Shown: piece by piece, positions 51,102-64,000 of the stretch
Layout of the letters: each line of letters starts with the position of its first letter
How positions within the stretch are numbered: the stretch's first letter is position 1
From: Akkermansia muciniphila
Lineage (GTDB): Bacteria > Verrucomicrobiota > Verrucomicrobiia > Opitutales > Opitutaceae
Direction of reading: 5' to 3'
Assembly: GCA_945888375.1 (NCBI GenBank)
Contig: CAMCZZ010000002.1
Coordinates: 186,001 to 250,000, forward strand
DNA length: 64,000 nucleotides
The notes under the pieces: generated by a model
What the model saw: the letters and a program-made list of their open reading frames with translations, nothing else
Database searches by the model: none
What the model was told of the DNA's origin: nothing
Program-made: the position numbers and the translations under genes

Positions 51102-51854
51102 TTGCATAATAAAAAAACAGATAACTCACGCTGGTTTTTCGTCGCCATGACGGCGGTGGCGGCGCCTTTGATTTTAGCCTTGGCCGGCCTGGTTGAGCTG
51201 CCTGCACGTCCAGCCGAGGCGGCCGGAGAAGCTGGGCCTGGGGAAGCCCCCGGGCTGGTTTTAACGCGGGTGGAAACGTTCGGCGCTGCTGATGCCTTGG
51301 GGGAACGTTTGCGTTTGTTTGATCCTGCGCCGCTGTTTTTACCATTTTCCCGTGAGAGGCTTATGCCGAATGCGGAAGGCTTGCGTGAAGCCGGTGGAGG
51401 GGAGGCTGGGCTTTTATTCTCACCGCGGCTTCGTTACCAGGATGGCCGTGAGTTGAGGCGCCTGCTGTCTCCGGCCATGCCGACCAATCTGGCTATGGCG
51501 GAGGAGTTGGCGGGGTCTCGTTGGTTTAGCGGATTGGCGCGGACGGCGGCGCAGGAAGAGGCCGGTCCGCGGGCGGGTGTGGTTGCGGTGCGGGTGAAGG
51601 TTTTTCGTTTCGGGACTGGACAACTGGTTTTGGACCAGCGTTTTAATGCGGATTCAGGCTTGGCAGAAGGCGGGTGGCGACCGTTTCAGCTGATGATGTT
51701 GGTGAACGAGGTCGGCACGATGGGGTATCCTTCCATCATCGCGGGGTCGGGGGTTGATGACGTGCATGAAAAAATCCGTGGTTTGCTGGGTCGCGATTGG
51801 GGGCGCTCCTTGCGACTGCGACCGGGGAATTATCGGTTAGAAGTCAGCCTTTGA
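51102..51854 (+). CDS. Membrane-anchored protein closing the Exb-type cassette
   Basis: A 250-residue protein with one N-terminal hydrophobic helix (about 15-30, AMTAVAAPLILALAGLV), short polar N-tail NKKTDNSRWFF, then a Pro/Ala/Glu-rich linker and a globular part (about 100-250). The start is uncertain: a TTG at 51102 gives the natural polar N-tail but its AAGGGA lies only 1-2 bp upstream; ATG at 51147 would remove the tail. It is not TonB-like (no Pro/Lys-rich spacer, no TonB C-terminal fold). No family recognised. It begins 10 bp after the ExbD-like gene, so it belongs to the same operon. Confidence 0.6.
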   Translation: MHNKKTDNSRWFFVAMTAVAAPLILALAGLVELPARPAEAAGEAGPGEAPGLVLTRVETFGAADALGERLRLFDPAPLFLPFSRERLMPNAEGLREAGGGEAGLLFSPRLRYQDGRELRRLLSPAMPTNLAMAEELAGSRWFSGLARTAAQEEAGPRAGVVAVRVKVFRFGTGQLVLDQRFNADSGLAEGGWRPFQLMMLVNEVGTMGYPSIIAGSGVDDVHEKIRGLLGRDWGRSLRLRPGNYRLEVSL

Positions 51855-51896
51855 GAATATTTTGGCATGATTCTGTGGGATTCGAGAAAATTGCAG

Positions 51897-51902
51897 TTGA
51901 CG
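51897..51902 (+). promoter_or_regulatory. Possible -35 element for the tRNA-Thr / tuf unit
   Basis: TTGACG lies 59 bp upstream of tRNA-Thr, in an AT-richer 106-bp gap after a gene that reads in the same direction. Downstream there is TTTAGA (51916) and GTTTAT (51923), neither at an ideal 17-bp spacing, so the promoter call is weak. Confidence 0.25.
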
Positions 51903-51960
51903 GGCCTTGCGCGGCTTTAGACGTTTATCGCCCTTTTCGTTTTTTGACCCTTTCCGGTTC

Positions 51961-52036
51961 GCCCAGATAGCTCAGTTGGTAGAGCACGCCCTTGGTAAGG
52001 GCGAGGTCGACAGTTCGAATCTGTTTCTGGGCTCCA
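51961..52036 (+). tRNA. tRNA-Thr (GGT anticodon)
   Basis: Full cloverleaf: acceptor GCCCAGA pairs with TCTGGGC; D-arm GCTCAGTTGGTAGAGC; anticodon stem CGCCC/GGGCG with loop TTGGTAA, giving anticodon GGT (Thr, codons ACC/ACU); T-arm GACAG-TTCGAAT-CTGTT. The gene-encoded 3' CCA is at 52034-52036. A tRNA before tuf is standard in this locus (here only Thr; Tyr and Gly tRNAs are absent). 54 bp upstream of tuf. Confidence 0.97.
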
Positions 52037-52090
52037 GGTCAAAAATCGGATTTTTTCCAATCCACCCAAACATAAACGTCTCCAACTCCC

Positions 52091-53281
52091 ATGGCTAAAG
52101 GCACATTCGAGCGCAAAAAACCCCACGTCAACGTCGGCACCATCGGCCACGTCGACCACGGCAAGACCACCACCACCACCGCCATCCTTGCCGTTCAGGC
52201 GCGCAAGGGTCTGGCCGAGGTCAAGACCTACGCTGACATCGCGAAGGGTGGCACCGTGCGTGACGCCTCGAAGATCGTCACCATCTCCGTTGCTCACGTG
52301 GAATACGAGTCCGACAAGCGTCACTATGCGCACGTCGACTGCCCCGGCCACGCCGACTTCGTGAAGAACATGATCACTGGTGCTGCCCAGATGGACGGCG
52401 CCATCCTCGTGGTCTCCGCCGCTGACGGCCCGATGCCCCAGACCCGTGAGCACATTCTTCTGGCCCGCCAAGTCGGCGTTCCGAAGATCGTGGTCTGGCT
52501 CAACAAGGTTGACCTCATTGACGACCCTGAGCTGCTCGACCTCGTCGAGATGGAAATTCGCGAGCTCCTTAGCAAATACCAGTTCGATGGTGATAACGCC
52601 ACCATCGTCCGTGGTTCCGCCACTGCCGCGCTCGAGGGCAAGCCGGAGGGCGATGCCGCCATCACCGCGTTGATGACCGCCATCGACACCGATATTCCCG
52701 AGCCAGCCCGCGAGACCGACAAGCCCTTCCTTATGTCGGTTGAGGACGTCTTCTCGATCACCGGTCGCGGCACCGTTGCCACCGGTCGTATCGAGCGCGG
52801 TATCATCAAGGTCAACGAGACCGTTGAGATCGTCGGCCTCAAGGACACCAAGGAGACCGTCGTGACCGGTATCGAGATGTTCCGTAAGCTCCTCGATCAA
52901 GGTCAGGCCGGTGACAACGTGGGCATCCTCCTGCGCGGTATCGACAAGGAAGGCATCGAGCGCGGTCAGGTTCTGGCCGCCAAGAAGTCTATCACCCCTC
53001 ACAAGAAGGCCAAGGCTGAGATCTACGTCCTCTCCAAGGAAGAGGGCGGCCGTCATACCCCGTTCTTCAACGGCTACCGTCCCCAGTTCTACTTCCGCAC
53101 CACAGACGTGACCGGAATCGTCAACCTGCCCAAGGGTGTCGAGATGATCATGCCCGGCGATAACATTGCCGTGGAAATCGACCTCATCTGCCCCATCGCC
53201 ATGGAGAAGACCCAGCGCTTCGCCATTCGCGAGGGTGGTCGCACCATCGGCGCCGGTCGTATCACCGATATCATCGAGTAA
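52091..53281 (+). CDS. tuf: Elongation factor Tu
   Basis: A 396-residue GTPase that delivers aminoacyl-tRNA to the ribosome. G1 loop [13 protein letters not shown] (P-loop G19-T26), switch [18 protein letters not shown]4 WLNKVDL (N-K-x-D), domain 2 [13 protein letters not shown] and domain 3 [20 protein letters not shown] are all intact. Length is typical. Third position is strongly C-ending, which fits a highly expressed gene. Preceded by tRNA-Thr and followed by a strong hairpin and tRNA-Trp. Confidence 0.99.
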   Translation: MAKGTFERKKPHVNVGTIGHVDHGKTTTTTAILAVQARKGLAEVKTYADIAKGGTVRDASKIVTISVAHVEYESDKRHYAHVDCPGHADFVKNMITGAAQMDGAILVVSAADGPMPQTREHILLARQVGVPKIVVWLNKVDLIDDPELLDLVEMEIRELLSKYQFDGDNATIVRGSATAALEGKPEGDAAITALMTAIDTDIPEPARETDKPFLMSVEDVFSITGRGTVATGRIERGIIKVNETVEIVGLKDTKETVVTGIEMFRKLLDQGQAGDNVGILLRGIDKEGIERGQVLAAKKSITPHKKAKAEIYVLSKEEGGRHTPFFNGYRPQFYFRTTDVTGIVNLPKGVEMIMPGDNIAVEIDLICPIAMEKTQRFAIREGGRTIGAGRITDIIE

Positions 53282-53312
53282 TAGCTCGATATCCCTGCAT
53301 TGATTCGCGACC

Positions 53313-53338
53313 GCCGAGGCCCTTGACGGGGCCTCGGC
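53313..53338 (+). terminator. Hairpin after tuf
   Basis: Perfect 10-bp stem GCCGAGGCCC / GGGCCTCGGC with a 6-nt loop (ttgacg), 31 bp after the tuf stop and before tRNA-Trp. The following bases (TGCGTCGTCT) are only mildly T-rich, so it may be a partial terminator or processing element. Confidence 0.65.
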
Positions 53339-53363
53339 TGCGTCGTCTAAAAGCTTTTCCCAC

Positions 53364-53439
53364 AGGCGTGTAGCTCAATTGGTAGAGTAGCGGTCTCCAA
53401 AACCGTTGGTTGGGGGTTCGATTCCCTCCGCGCCTGCCA
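53364..53439 (+). tRNA. tRNA-Trp (CCA anticodon)
   Basis: Cloverleaf with acceptor AGGCGTG / CGCGCCT, D-arm GCTCAATTGGTAGAGT, anticodon loop CTCCAAA (anticodon CCA, Trp), T-arm GGGGG-TTCGATT-CCCTC, and encoded 3' CCA at 53437-53439 with discriminator G. It sits between tuf and secE, the usual position. The secE ATG is 10 bp downstream. Confidence 0.97.
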
Positions 53440-53449
53440 CTTTCTTTCG

Positions 53450-53653
53450 ATGAAAAACCCGTTCCGCAGCATCCGCATCTTCTTCGGCGAAATCGTCGAC
53501 GAACTCAAGAAGGCCTCCTGGCCGACTTGGCTAGAGCTGCGCGATTCCACCGCCGTCGTGATCGCCGCCTGCGTGCTGCTGGGGGTTTTCACCAGTGTGG
53601 CCGATTTCTCCCTCTACCAGGTGGTTGACCTTTTCACGTCCTGGGTTCGCTAA
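53450..53653 (+). CDS. secE: Preprotein translocase subunit SecE
   Basis: A 67-residue single-TM form of SecE, part of the SecYEG channel. The cytoplasmic amphipathic segment FFGEIVDELKKASWPTWLEL contains the conserved EL-KK-WP core; one transmembrane helix follows (about 28-48, TAVVIAACVLLGVFTSVADF). Only the conserved C-terminal helix is present, as in many non-gamma-proteobacteria. It begins 10 bp after tRNA-Trp and is followed by nusG, 14 bp later. Confidence 0.95.
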   Translation: MKNPFRSIRIFFGEIVDELKKASWPTWLELRDSTAVVIAACVLLGVFTSVADFSLYQVVDLFTSWVR

Positions 53654-53667
53654 CTTTCACGCCGCCC

Positions 53668-54246
53668 ATGTCCACCCAGACCTCAGTCCCTGCCGGCGCC
53701 CAGTGGTTCGCCCTGCACACCCTCTCCGCTCAGGAAAAGAAGGTGAAGACCTACATCGAGAAGTTCAAAACCCAGGAGGAACTCGACGAGTTTATTTTCG
53801 AGGTTTTGCTTCCCACCGAAGTGGCCTCCGAGGTGAAGAATGGTAAAAAAACCACCAAGGTCCGCAACCTCTATCCCGGTTACGTTTTCATCCAGATGAA
53901 GATGTTCGATGAAGAAAACCGCGTGATCAACAAGCCGTGGTATTTTGTGAAGGAAGTTGCTGGCGTAATCGGCTTTGTGGGTGGTGATCGTCCGGCCGCC
54001 CTGCGCCAGACTGAGATCGACGACATTAAGGCTCGCGTGGCCGCTGCCTCCGGCAAAGAAGTGCCGAAGGTTACCTTCGACGTCGGCGAAGAGGTAAAAG
54101 TCACTGACGGCGCTTTCGAAAACATGACCGGCCGCATCGACGAAGTCGATCCCGCACGCGGCAAGCTCAAGATTTCCGTTTCCATTTTCGGCCGGTTCAC
54201 CCCGGTCGAGCTCGAATACTGGCAGGTGCAACGTGTTACAGAGTAA
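53668..54246 (+). CDS. nusG: Transcription termination/antitermination factor NusG
   Basis: A 192-residue NusG. NGN domain at the N-terminus (AQWFALHTLSAQEKKVKTYI, then YPGYVFIQMKM around 70) and a C-terminal KOW domain (GEEVKVTDGAFENMTGRIDE, about 133-152). A KTTKVRNL loop in the NGN domain contacts RNA polymerase in known NusG proteins. It regulates pausing and Rho action and couples RNA polymerase to the ribosome. Order secE-nusG-rplK is standard. Confidence 0.97.
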   Translation: MSTQTSVPAGAQWFALHTLSAQEKKVKTYIEKFKTQEELDEFIFEVLLPTEVASEVKNGKKTTKVRNLYPGYVFIQMKMFDEENRVINKPWYFVKEVAGVIGFVGGDRPAALRQTEIDDIKARVAAASGKEVPKVTFDVGEEVKVTDGAFENMTGRIDEVDPARGKLKISVSIFGRFTPVELEYWQVQRVTE

Positions 54247-54328
54247 CGCGACGCCCTCTTTGACACCGCCGACGTTCAGCAAAGAACCACACGTCAACTA
54301 AAACACCCGCCAACCTCCCCCCCTTACC

Positions 54329-54754
54329 ATGGCCAAGAAGATCCAAGGATACATCCGCCTCCAACTGCCCGCCGGCGCCGCGAACCCCGCGCCTCCCGTC
54401 GGTCCCGCCCTCGGCGCTCAAGGCGTCAACATCATGGCGTTCTGCAAAGAATTTAACGCCAAGACCAAAGACCAGAACGGGATGATCTTGCCCGTGGTCA
54501 TCACGGTTTATTCCGATAAGTCCTTTACCTTCATCCTCAAGAGCCCTCCCGCTTCCGTGCTCCTGAAGAAGGCCGCCAACATCGCCTCTGGCTCAGCCAA
54601 GCCAAACCAGGACAAGGTCGGCAAGGTCACCAAGAAGCAACTCGCCGAGATCTACAACTTGAAGAAGGCCGATATGAACGCGAACAGCGTCGAGGCCGGT
54701 ATCAAGGTCATCGCCGGCACCGCCCGCAACATGGGCATCGAAGTTATCGATTAA
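54329..54754 (+). CDS. rplK: Large ribosomal subunit protein uL11
   Basis: A 141-residue L11. The N-terminal domain [20 protein letters not shown] with the PPVGPALG loop (thiostrepton site) and the C-terminal RNA-binding half ([20 protein letters not shown]) are intact. It binds the GTPase centre of 23S rRNA and is needed for the stringent response. It follows nusG after 82 bp and precedes rplA. Confidence 0.98.
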   Translation: MAKKIQGYIRLQLPAGAANPAPPVGPALGAQGVNIMAFCKEFNAKTKDQNGMILPVVITVYSDKSFTFILKSPPASVLLKKAANIASGSAKPNQDKVGKVTKKQLAEIYNLKKADMNANSVEAGIKVIAGTARNMGIEVID

Positions 54755-54815
54755 ATATTTCCTTTTCGTTAGACCCACCCATCGCGGGAGCCCCACCCGG
54801 GGCGTTTGAACCGCT

Positions 54816-54821
54816 AAGGAG
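54816..54821 (+). promoter_or_regulatory. Strong Shine-Dalgarno of rplA
   Basis: AAGGAG, 6 bp before the rplA ATG. It is notable because most genes in this window lack any clear Shine-Dalgarno; rplL also has one (aggag, 56140-56144, spacing 10). Confidence 0.8.
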
Positions 54822-54827
54822 TCCCAC

Positions 54828-55523
54828 ATGCCCAAAACACCAAGCAAACGTTATCGGAGCGCCGTCAAGGTTGCCGACCTCACCAAGAGCTACACCCTCG
54901 CCGAAGCGGTCGAGCTCCTGACCAAATTCCCCAAGACCAAGTTCGACGAGACCGTCGAGCTTTCCTTCCGCCTCGGCGTCGATCCGACCCAAGGCGACCA
55001 GATGGTGCGTGGCACCACTCCGCTGCCCAATGGCTCCGGCAAGAAGGTCCGTGTCCTCGTCTTTACCGACAATCCCGAGGCCGCCCTCGCTGCCGGTGCC
55101 GACTTTGCCGGACTTCAGGACATCATGGCCAAGGTCTCCGAAGGCTGGGTCGACTTCGACGTTGCCATCGCGACGACTGAGGCGATGAAGCAAGTTCGCA
55201 CCCTCGCCCGTGTCCTCGGACCCAAGGGCCTGATGCCCAACCCGAAGTCCGGCACTGTGACCGATGACATTGTCGCCGGTATCAAAGCCGTTAAGGCAGG
55301 TCGCGTGGAATTCAAAATGGACAAGGCCGCCAACGTCGGTGTCGGCGTCGGCAAGCGTTCTTTCACTTCTACGCAGATCGCTGAAAACGTCGCTGCCGTG
55401 ATTGATGCGGTCGCCAAGGCCAAGCCCAACTCCTTCAAGGGCGTTTACATTAAATCTATCACCCTTTCCTCCTCGATGAGCCCCGGCGTGCAGCTGGCCT
55501 CCACCGAGTTCAGCAAAGCCTAA
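54828..55523 (+). CDS. rplA: Large ribosomal subunit protein uL1
   Basis: A 231-residue L1 at the base of the mobile L1 stalk. N-terminal SKRYRSAVKVADLTKSYTLA, then the FDETVELSFRLGVDPTQGDQ and MVRGTTPLPNGSGKKVRVLV blocks that bind 23S rRNA, and KGLMPNPKSGTVTDDI in the second domain. L1 is also the autoregulator of the rplKA message in many bacteria; I could not find a clear L1-binding mimic near rplK. It has a strong Shine-Dalgarno. Confidence 0.98.
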   Translation: MPKTPSKRYRSAVKVADLTKSYTLAEAVELLTKFPKTKFDETVELSFRLGVDPTQGDQMVRGTTPLPNGSGKKVRVLVFTDNPEAALAAGADFAGLQDIMAKVSEGWVDFDVAIATTEAMKQVRTLARVLGPKGLMPNPKSGTVTDDIVAGIKAVKAGRVEFKMDKAANVGVGVGKRSFTSTQIAENVAAVIDAVAKAKPNSFKGVYIKSITLSSSMSPGVQLASTEFSKA

Positions 55524-55537
55524 CCCGGAGTCACACC

Positions 55538-56026
55538 ATGAGAGCCGAAAAAAAATATCTTATCTCCGAAGTCGAGGGGCACCTCAAAAAGTCGGATTAC
55601 GTCATCCTGACTAACTTCACCAAGGTTACCGTCTCCGACACCGCCGAGTTGCGCAAGCGCCTTGAGGTTGAGAAGGCCGAGTTTCACGTTGTAAAGAACA
55701 GCTCCTTCCGCGTCGCTGCCAAGGCCTTTGGTTTGCCCGAGGTCGACAGCGTCCTTTCCGGTCCCACCGCGATCATCGTGGGCGGGCAAAATCCGGCTGG
55801 TGTCGCCAAGGTCCTGAAAAAGTTCTTCGACGAGAAGCAGAAGCTTGAGGTCAAGGTCGGTGTTCTCGACAAGAAAGTCTACACCGCCAAGGATTTGGCC
55901 ATCATCGCCGATCTCCCCCCGTTTTCGGCCCTGCGTTCCCAGTTTCTCGGCCTGCTCACCAGCAATGCCGCCGCCTTCGTGCGCGTCCTCGACGCCAAGG
56001 TCAAAAAGGAGCAACCCGCCGCCTAA
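55538..56026 (+). CDS. rplJ: Large ribosomal subunit protein uL10
   Basis: A 162-residue L10. N-terminal RNA-binding domain: RAEKKYLISEVEGHLKKSDY, LRKRLEVEKAEFHVVKNSS, then ALRSQFLGLLTSNAAAFVRV near the C-terminus, which anchors L7/L12 dimers. It forms the base of the stalk. It begins 14 bp after rplA and precedes rplL by 128 bp, longer than usual, with a hairpin in the gap. Confidence 0.98.
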   Translation: MRAEKKYLISEVEGHLKKSDYVILTNFTKVTVSDTAELRKRLEVEKAEFHVVKNSSFRVAAKAFGLPEVDSVLSGPTAIIVGGQNPAGVAKVLKKFFDEKQKLEVKVGVLDKKVYTAKDLAIIADLPPFSALRSQFLGLLTSNAAAFVRVLDAKVKKEQPAA

Positions 56027-56035
56027 CCCCTTTCT

Positions 56036-56064
56036 CCGCTGGTTGAATTCATTTCCTCCAGCGG
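56036..56064 (+). promoter_or_regulatory. Hairpin in the rplJ-rplL spacer
   Basis: Perfect 7-bp inverted repeat CCGCTGG ... CCAGCGG with a 15-nt loop, 10 bp after the rplJ stop in a 128-bp spacer that ends in a strong Shine-Dalgarno for rplL. It may stabilise or partly terminate the message, or help set the higher L7/L12 level. No T-run follows. Confidence 0.45.
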
Positions 56065-56154
56065 GAAAACCAATCCAACGCGACCAGCTAGGGGATACGT
56101 CCCTTAAACGCGAGGCATCCGCCACCGCTAGTTTTTCGCAGGAGACATATACAC

Positions 56155-56538
56155 ATGAGCACCATCACCAAAGATCAAGTCATCGAGTGGCTGTCCGGCC
56201 AAACCGTTCTCGACCTCGCCGCGCTCGTTAAAGAGCTCGAAGGCAAGTGGGGCGTATCCGCCGCCGCTGCCGCCGGCCCTGCCGCCGCTGCCGGCCCTGC
56301 CGCCGCCGCTGCCGTCGTCGAAGAAAAGACCGAGTTTAACGTTGTCCTCGTCGAGGCCGGCGCGAACAAGATCGGCGTCATCAAGGAAGTCCGCGCCATC
56401 ACCGGTCTGGGCCTCAAGGAAGCCAAGGATCTCGTCGAAGGCGCGCCGAAGCCCGTCAAGGAAGGCGCTTCCAAGGCCGATGCCGAGGATATCAAGAAGA
56501 AGCTCGAGGCCGCTGGCGCGAAGGTCGAGCTCAAGTAA
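56155..56538 (+). CDS. rplL: Large ribosomal subunit protein bL12 (L7/L12) with duplicated hinge
   Basis: A 127-residue L7/L12, the stalk protein that recruits GTPase factors. N-terminal dimerisation helix ([16 protein letters not shown]), an alanine-rich hinge (about 35-53) with the motif AAGPAAAA twice, and the C-terminal factor-binding domain ([40 protein letters not shown]). The hinge repeat is visible in DNA as an 18-bp duplication at 56272-56307. The gene has a clear Shine-Dalgarno. Confidence 0.98.
   Translation: MSTITKDQVIEWLSGQTVLDLAALVKELEGKWGVSAAAAAGPAAAAGPAAAAAVVEEKTEFNVVLVEAGANKIGVIKEVRAITGLGLKEAKDLVEGAPKPVKEGASKADAEDIKKKLEAAGAKVELK
56272..56307 (+). repeat. 18-bp direct duplication in the rplL hinge
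   Basis: GCCGGCCCTGCCGCCGCT at 56272-56289 is repeated with one change at 56290-56307, in frame, encoding AGPAAA twice. It lengthens the flexible linker between the L7/L12 N- and C-terminal domains. Confidence 0.85.
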
Positions 56539-56579
56539 TCGCTTGGGCATCAACGCGTTTCACGCATCTTTTTCGTCAA

Positions 56580-56611
56580 GACAGGTCGCGCCCGTGCGCG
56601 GCCTGTCTTTT
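56580..56611 (+). terminator. Intrinsic terminator / attenuator between rplL and rpoB
   Basis: A 12-bp stem with a single G-T pair (GACAGGTCGCGC / GCGCGGCCTGTC, 56580-56591 and 56596-56607), loop CCGT, followed by TTTT. It lies in the 205-bp rplL-rpoB gap. In E. coli a partial terminator at the same place lowers rpoBC relative to the ribosomal genes; by analogy this probably does too. Confidence 0.8.
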
Positions 56612-56743
56612 GCCTTTTCTTTCTTCCCGTTCTTTTTCGTGTCCGCCGTGCCTCCGGGCTCGGCTTTGGTTTGATGGCTGCATCGGCCCCTCCGCCGTTC
56701 GCCGCCCCTCGTATTTTTTCCTCCCTCCCAACCGGAATTCTCC

Positions 56744-60628
<3,885 letters not shown>

Positions 60629-60651
60629 ATCTTCACAACTAGGGAATAATC

Positions 60652-64000
<3,349 letters not shown>

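Noticed and set aside
51102-51854. TonB energy transducer as the fourth gene of the Exb cassette
   Set aside because: There is no Pro/Lys-rich periplasmic spacer and no TonB C-terminal domain pattern; only the single N-terminal helix is shared.
51917-53056. 379-codon reading frame on the minus strand opposite tuf
   Set aside because: It is the mirror of strong codon bias in tuf, has a Leu/Gly/Asp-rich product with no family features, and overlaps tRNA-Thr. The plus-strand gene is certain.
54755-54827. L1 autoregulatory site or terminator between rplK and rplA
   Set aside because: Only a short GCCCC-accc-GGGGC stem is present, without the L1-binding loop or a T-run, so I do not call it.

Overview
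The window is a piece of a GC-rich bacterial chromosome with dense gene packing, many ATGA-type start/stop overlaps and few clear Shine-Dalgarno sites. I infer the Opitutaceae (Verrucomicrobiota). The grounds are the gene repertoire (orphan oleC/oleD, Tat-exported Gfo/Idh/MocA oxidoreductases beside a 3-keto-disaccharide hydrolase-like protein, DUF5069, an uncharacterised Exb-type cassette), the extreme third-position G/C and the layout of the tuf-rpoBC locus. No rRNA, insertion sequence, prophage or CRISPR array is visible, and no gap between genes exceeds about 215 bp.

Layout. 1-4,100: the end of aroE, a toroid-like membrane-anchored protein with a small membrane partner, then a minus-strand apt / 2-hydroxyacid dehydrogenase / DTW-domain operon. 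4,100-8,900: a degenerate agarase-like glycoside hydrolase with a flavin-reductase-like protein, then a TPR-AAA ATPase and a TPR membrane protein. 8,900-13,300: the envelope/isoprenoid operon uppS-cdsA-dxr-rseP on the minus strand. 13,300-15,700: a PhoB/PhoR-type two-component pair. 15,700-17,900: a DUF5069 gene divergent from a cytochrome c/PQQ sugar dehydrogenase fusion. 17,900-20,900: glpK-glpD. 20,900-23,500: a pantothenate/CoA cluster panB-coaC-coaB-panD with CoaB and CoaC as separate proteins. 23,500-26,400: gmk, miaB and two small membrane proteins. 26,500-30,700: a secreted beta-propeller protein and a lytic transglycosylase. 30,700-34,300: a putative oxidised-sugar module. 34,400-38,100: a flavodoxin-like protein, oleD, oleC and a lipoprotein. 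38,100-41,800: RNase D divergent from queC-queE-exoD. 41,800-47,200: TerC, a small membrane protein, a NERD protein, an M48 peptidase with a TerB-like tail, and LemA. 47,300-51,900: a large TPR protein, ExbB, an ExbD-like subunit and an anchored protein. 51,900-64,000: tRNA-Thr, tuf, tRNA-Trp, secE, nusG, rplK, rplA, rplJ, rplL, rpoB and rpoC (cut by the window end).

Most genes are housekeeping: cell-envelope lipid and undecaprenyl synthesis, CoA synthesis, tRNA modification, translation and transcription. The accessory interest lies in four places: the Exb-type cassette whose ExbD-like subunit appears to have Asn where the proton-carrying Asp should be; the LemA / M48-TerB / NERD cluster next to TerC; the glycoside hydrolase lacking both expected catalytic glutamates; and oleCD, which sits directly behind a strong intrinsic terminator and has no oleA or oleB in the window.
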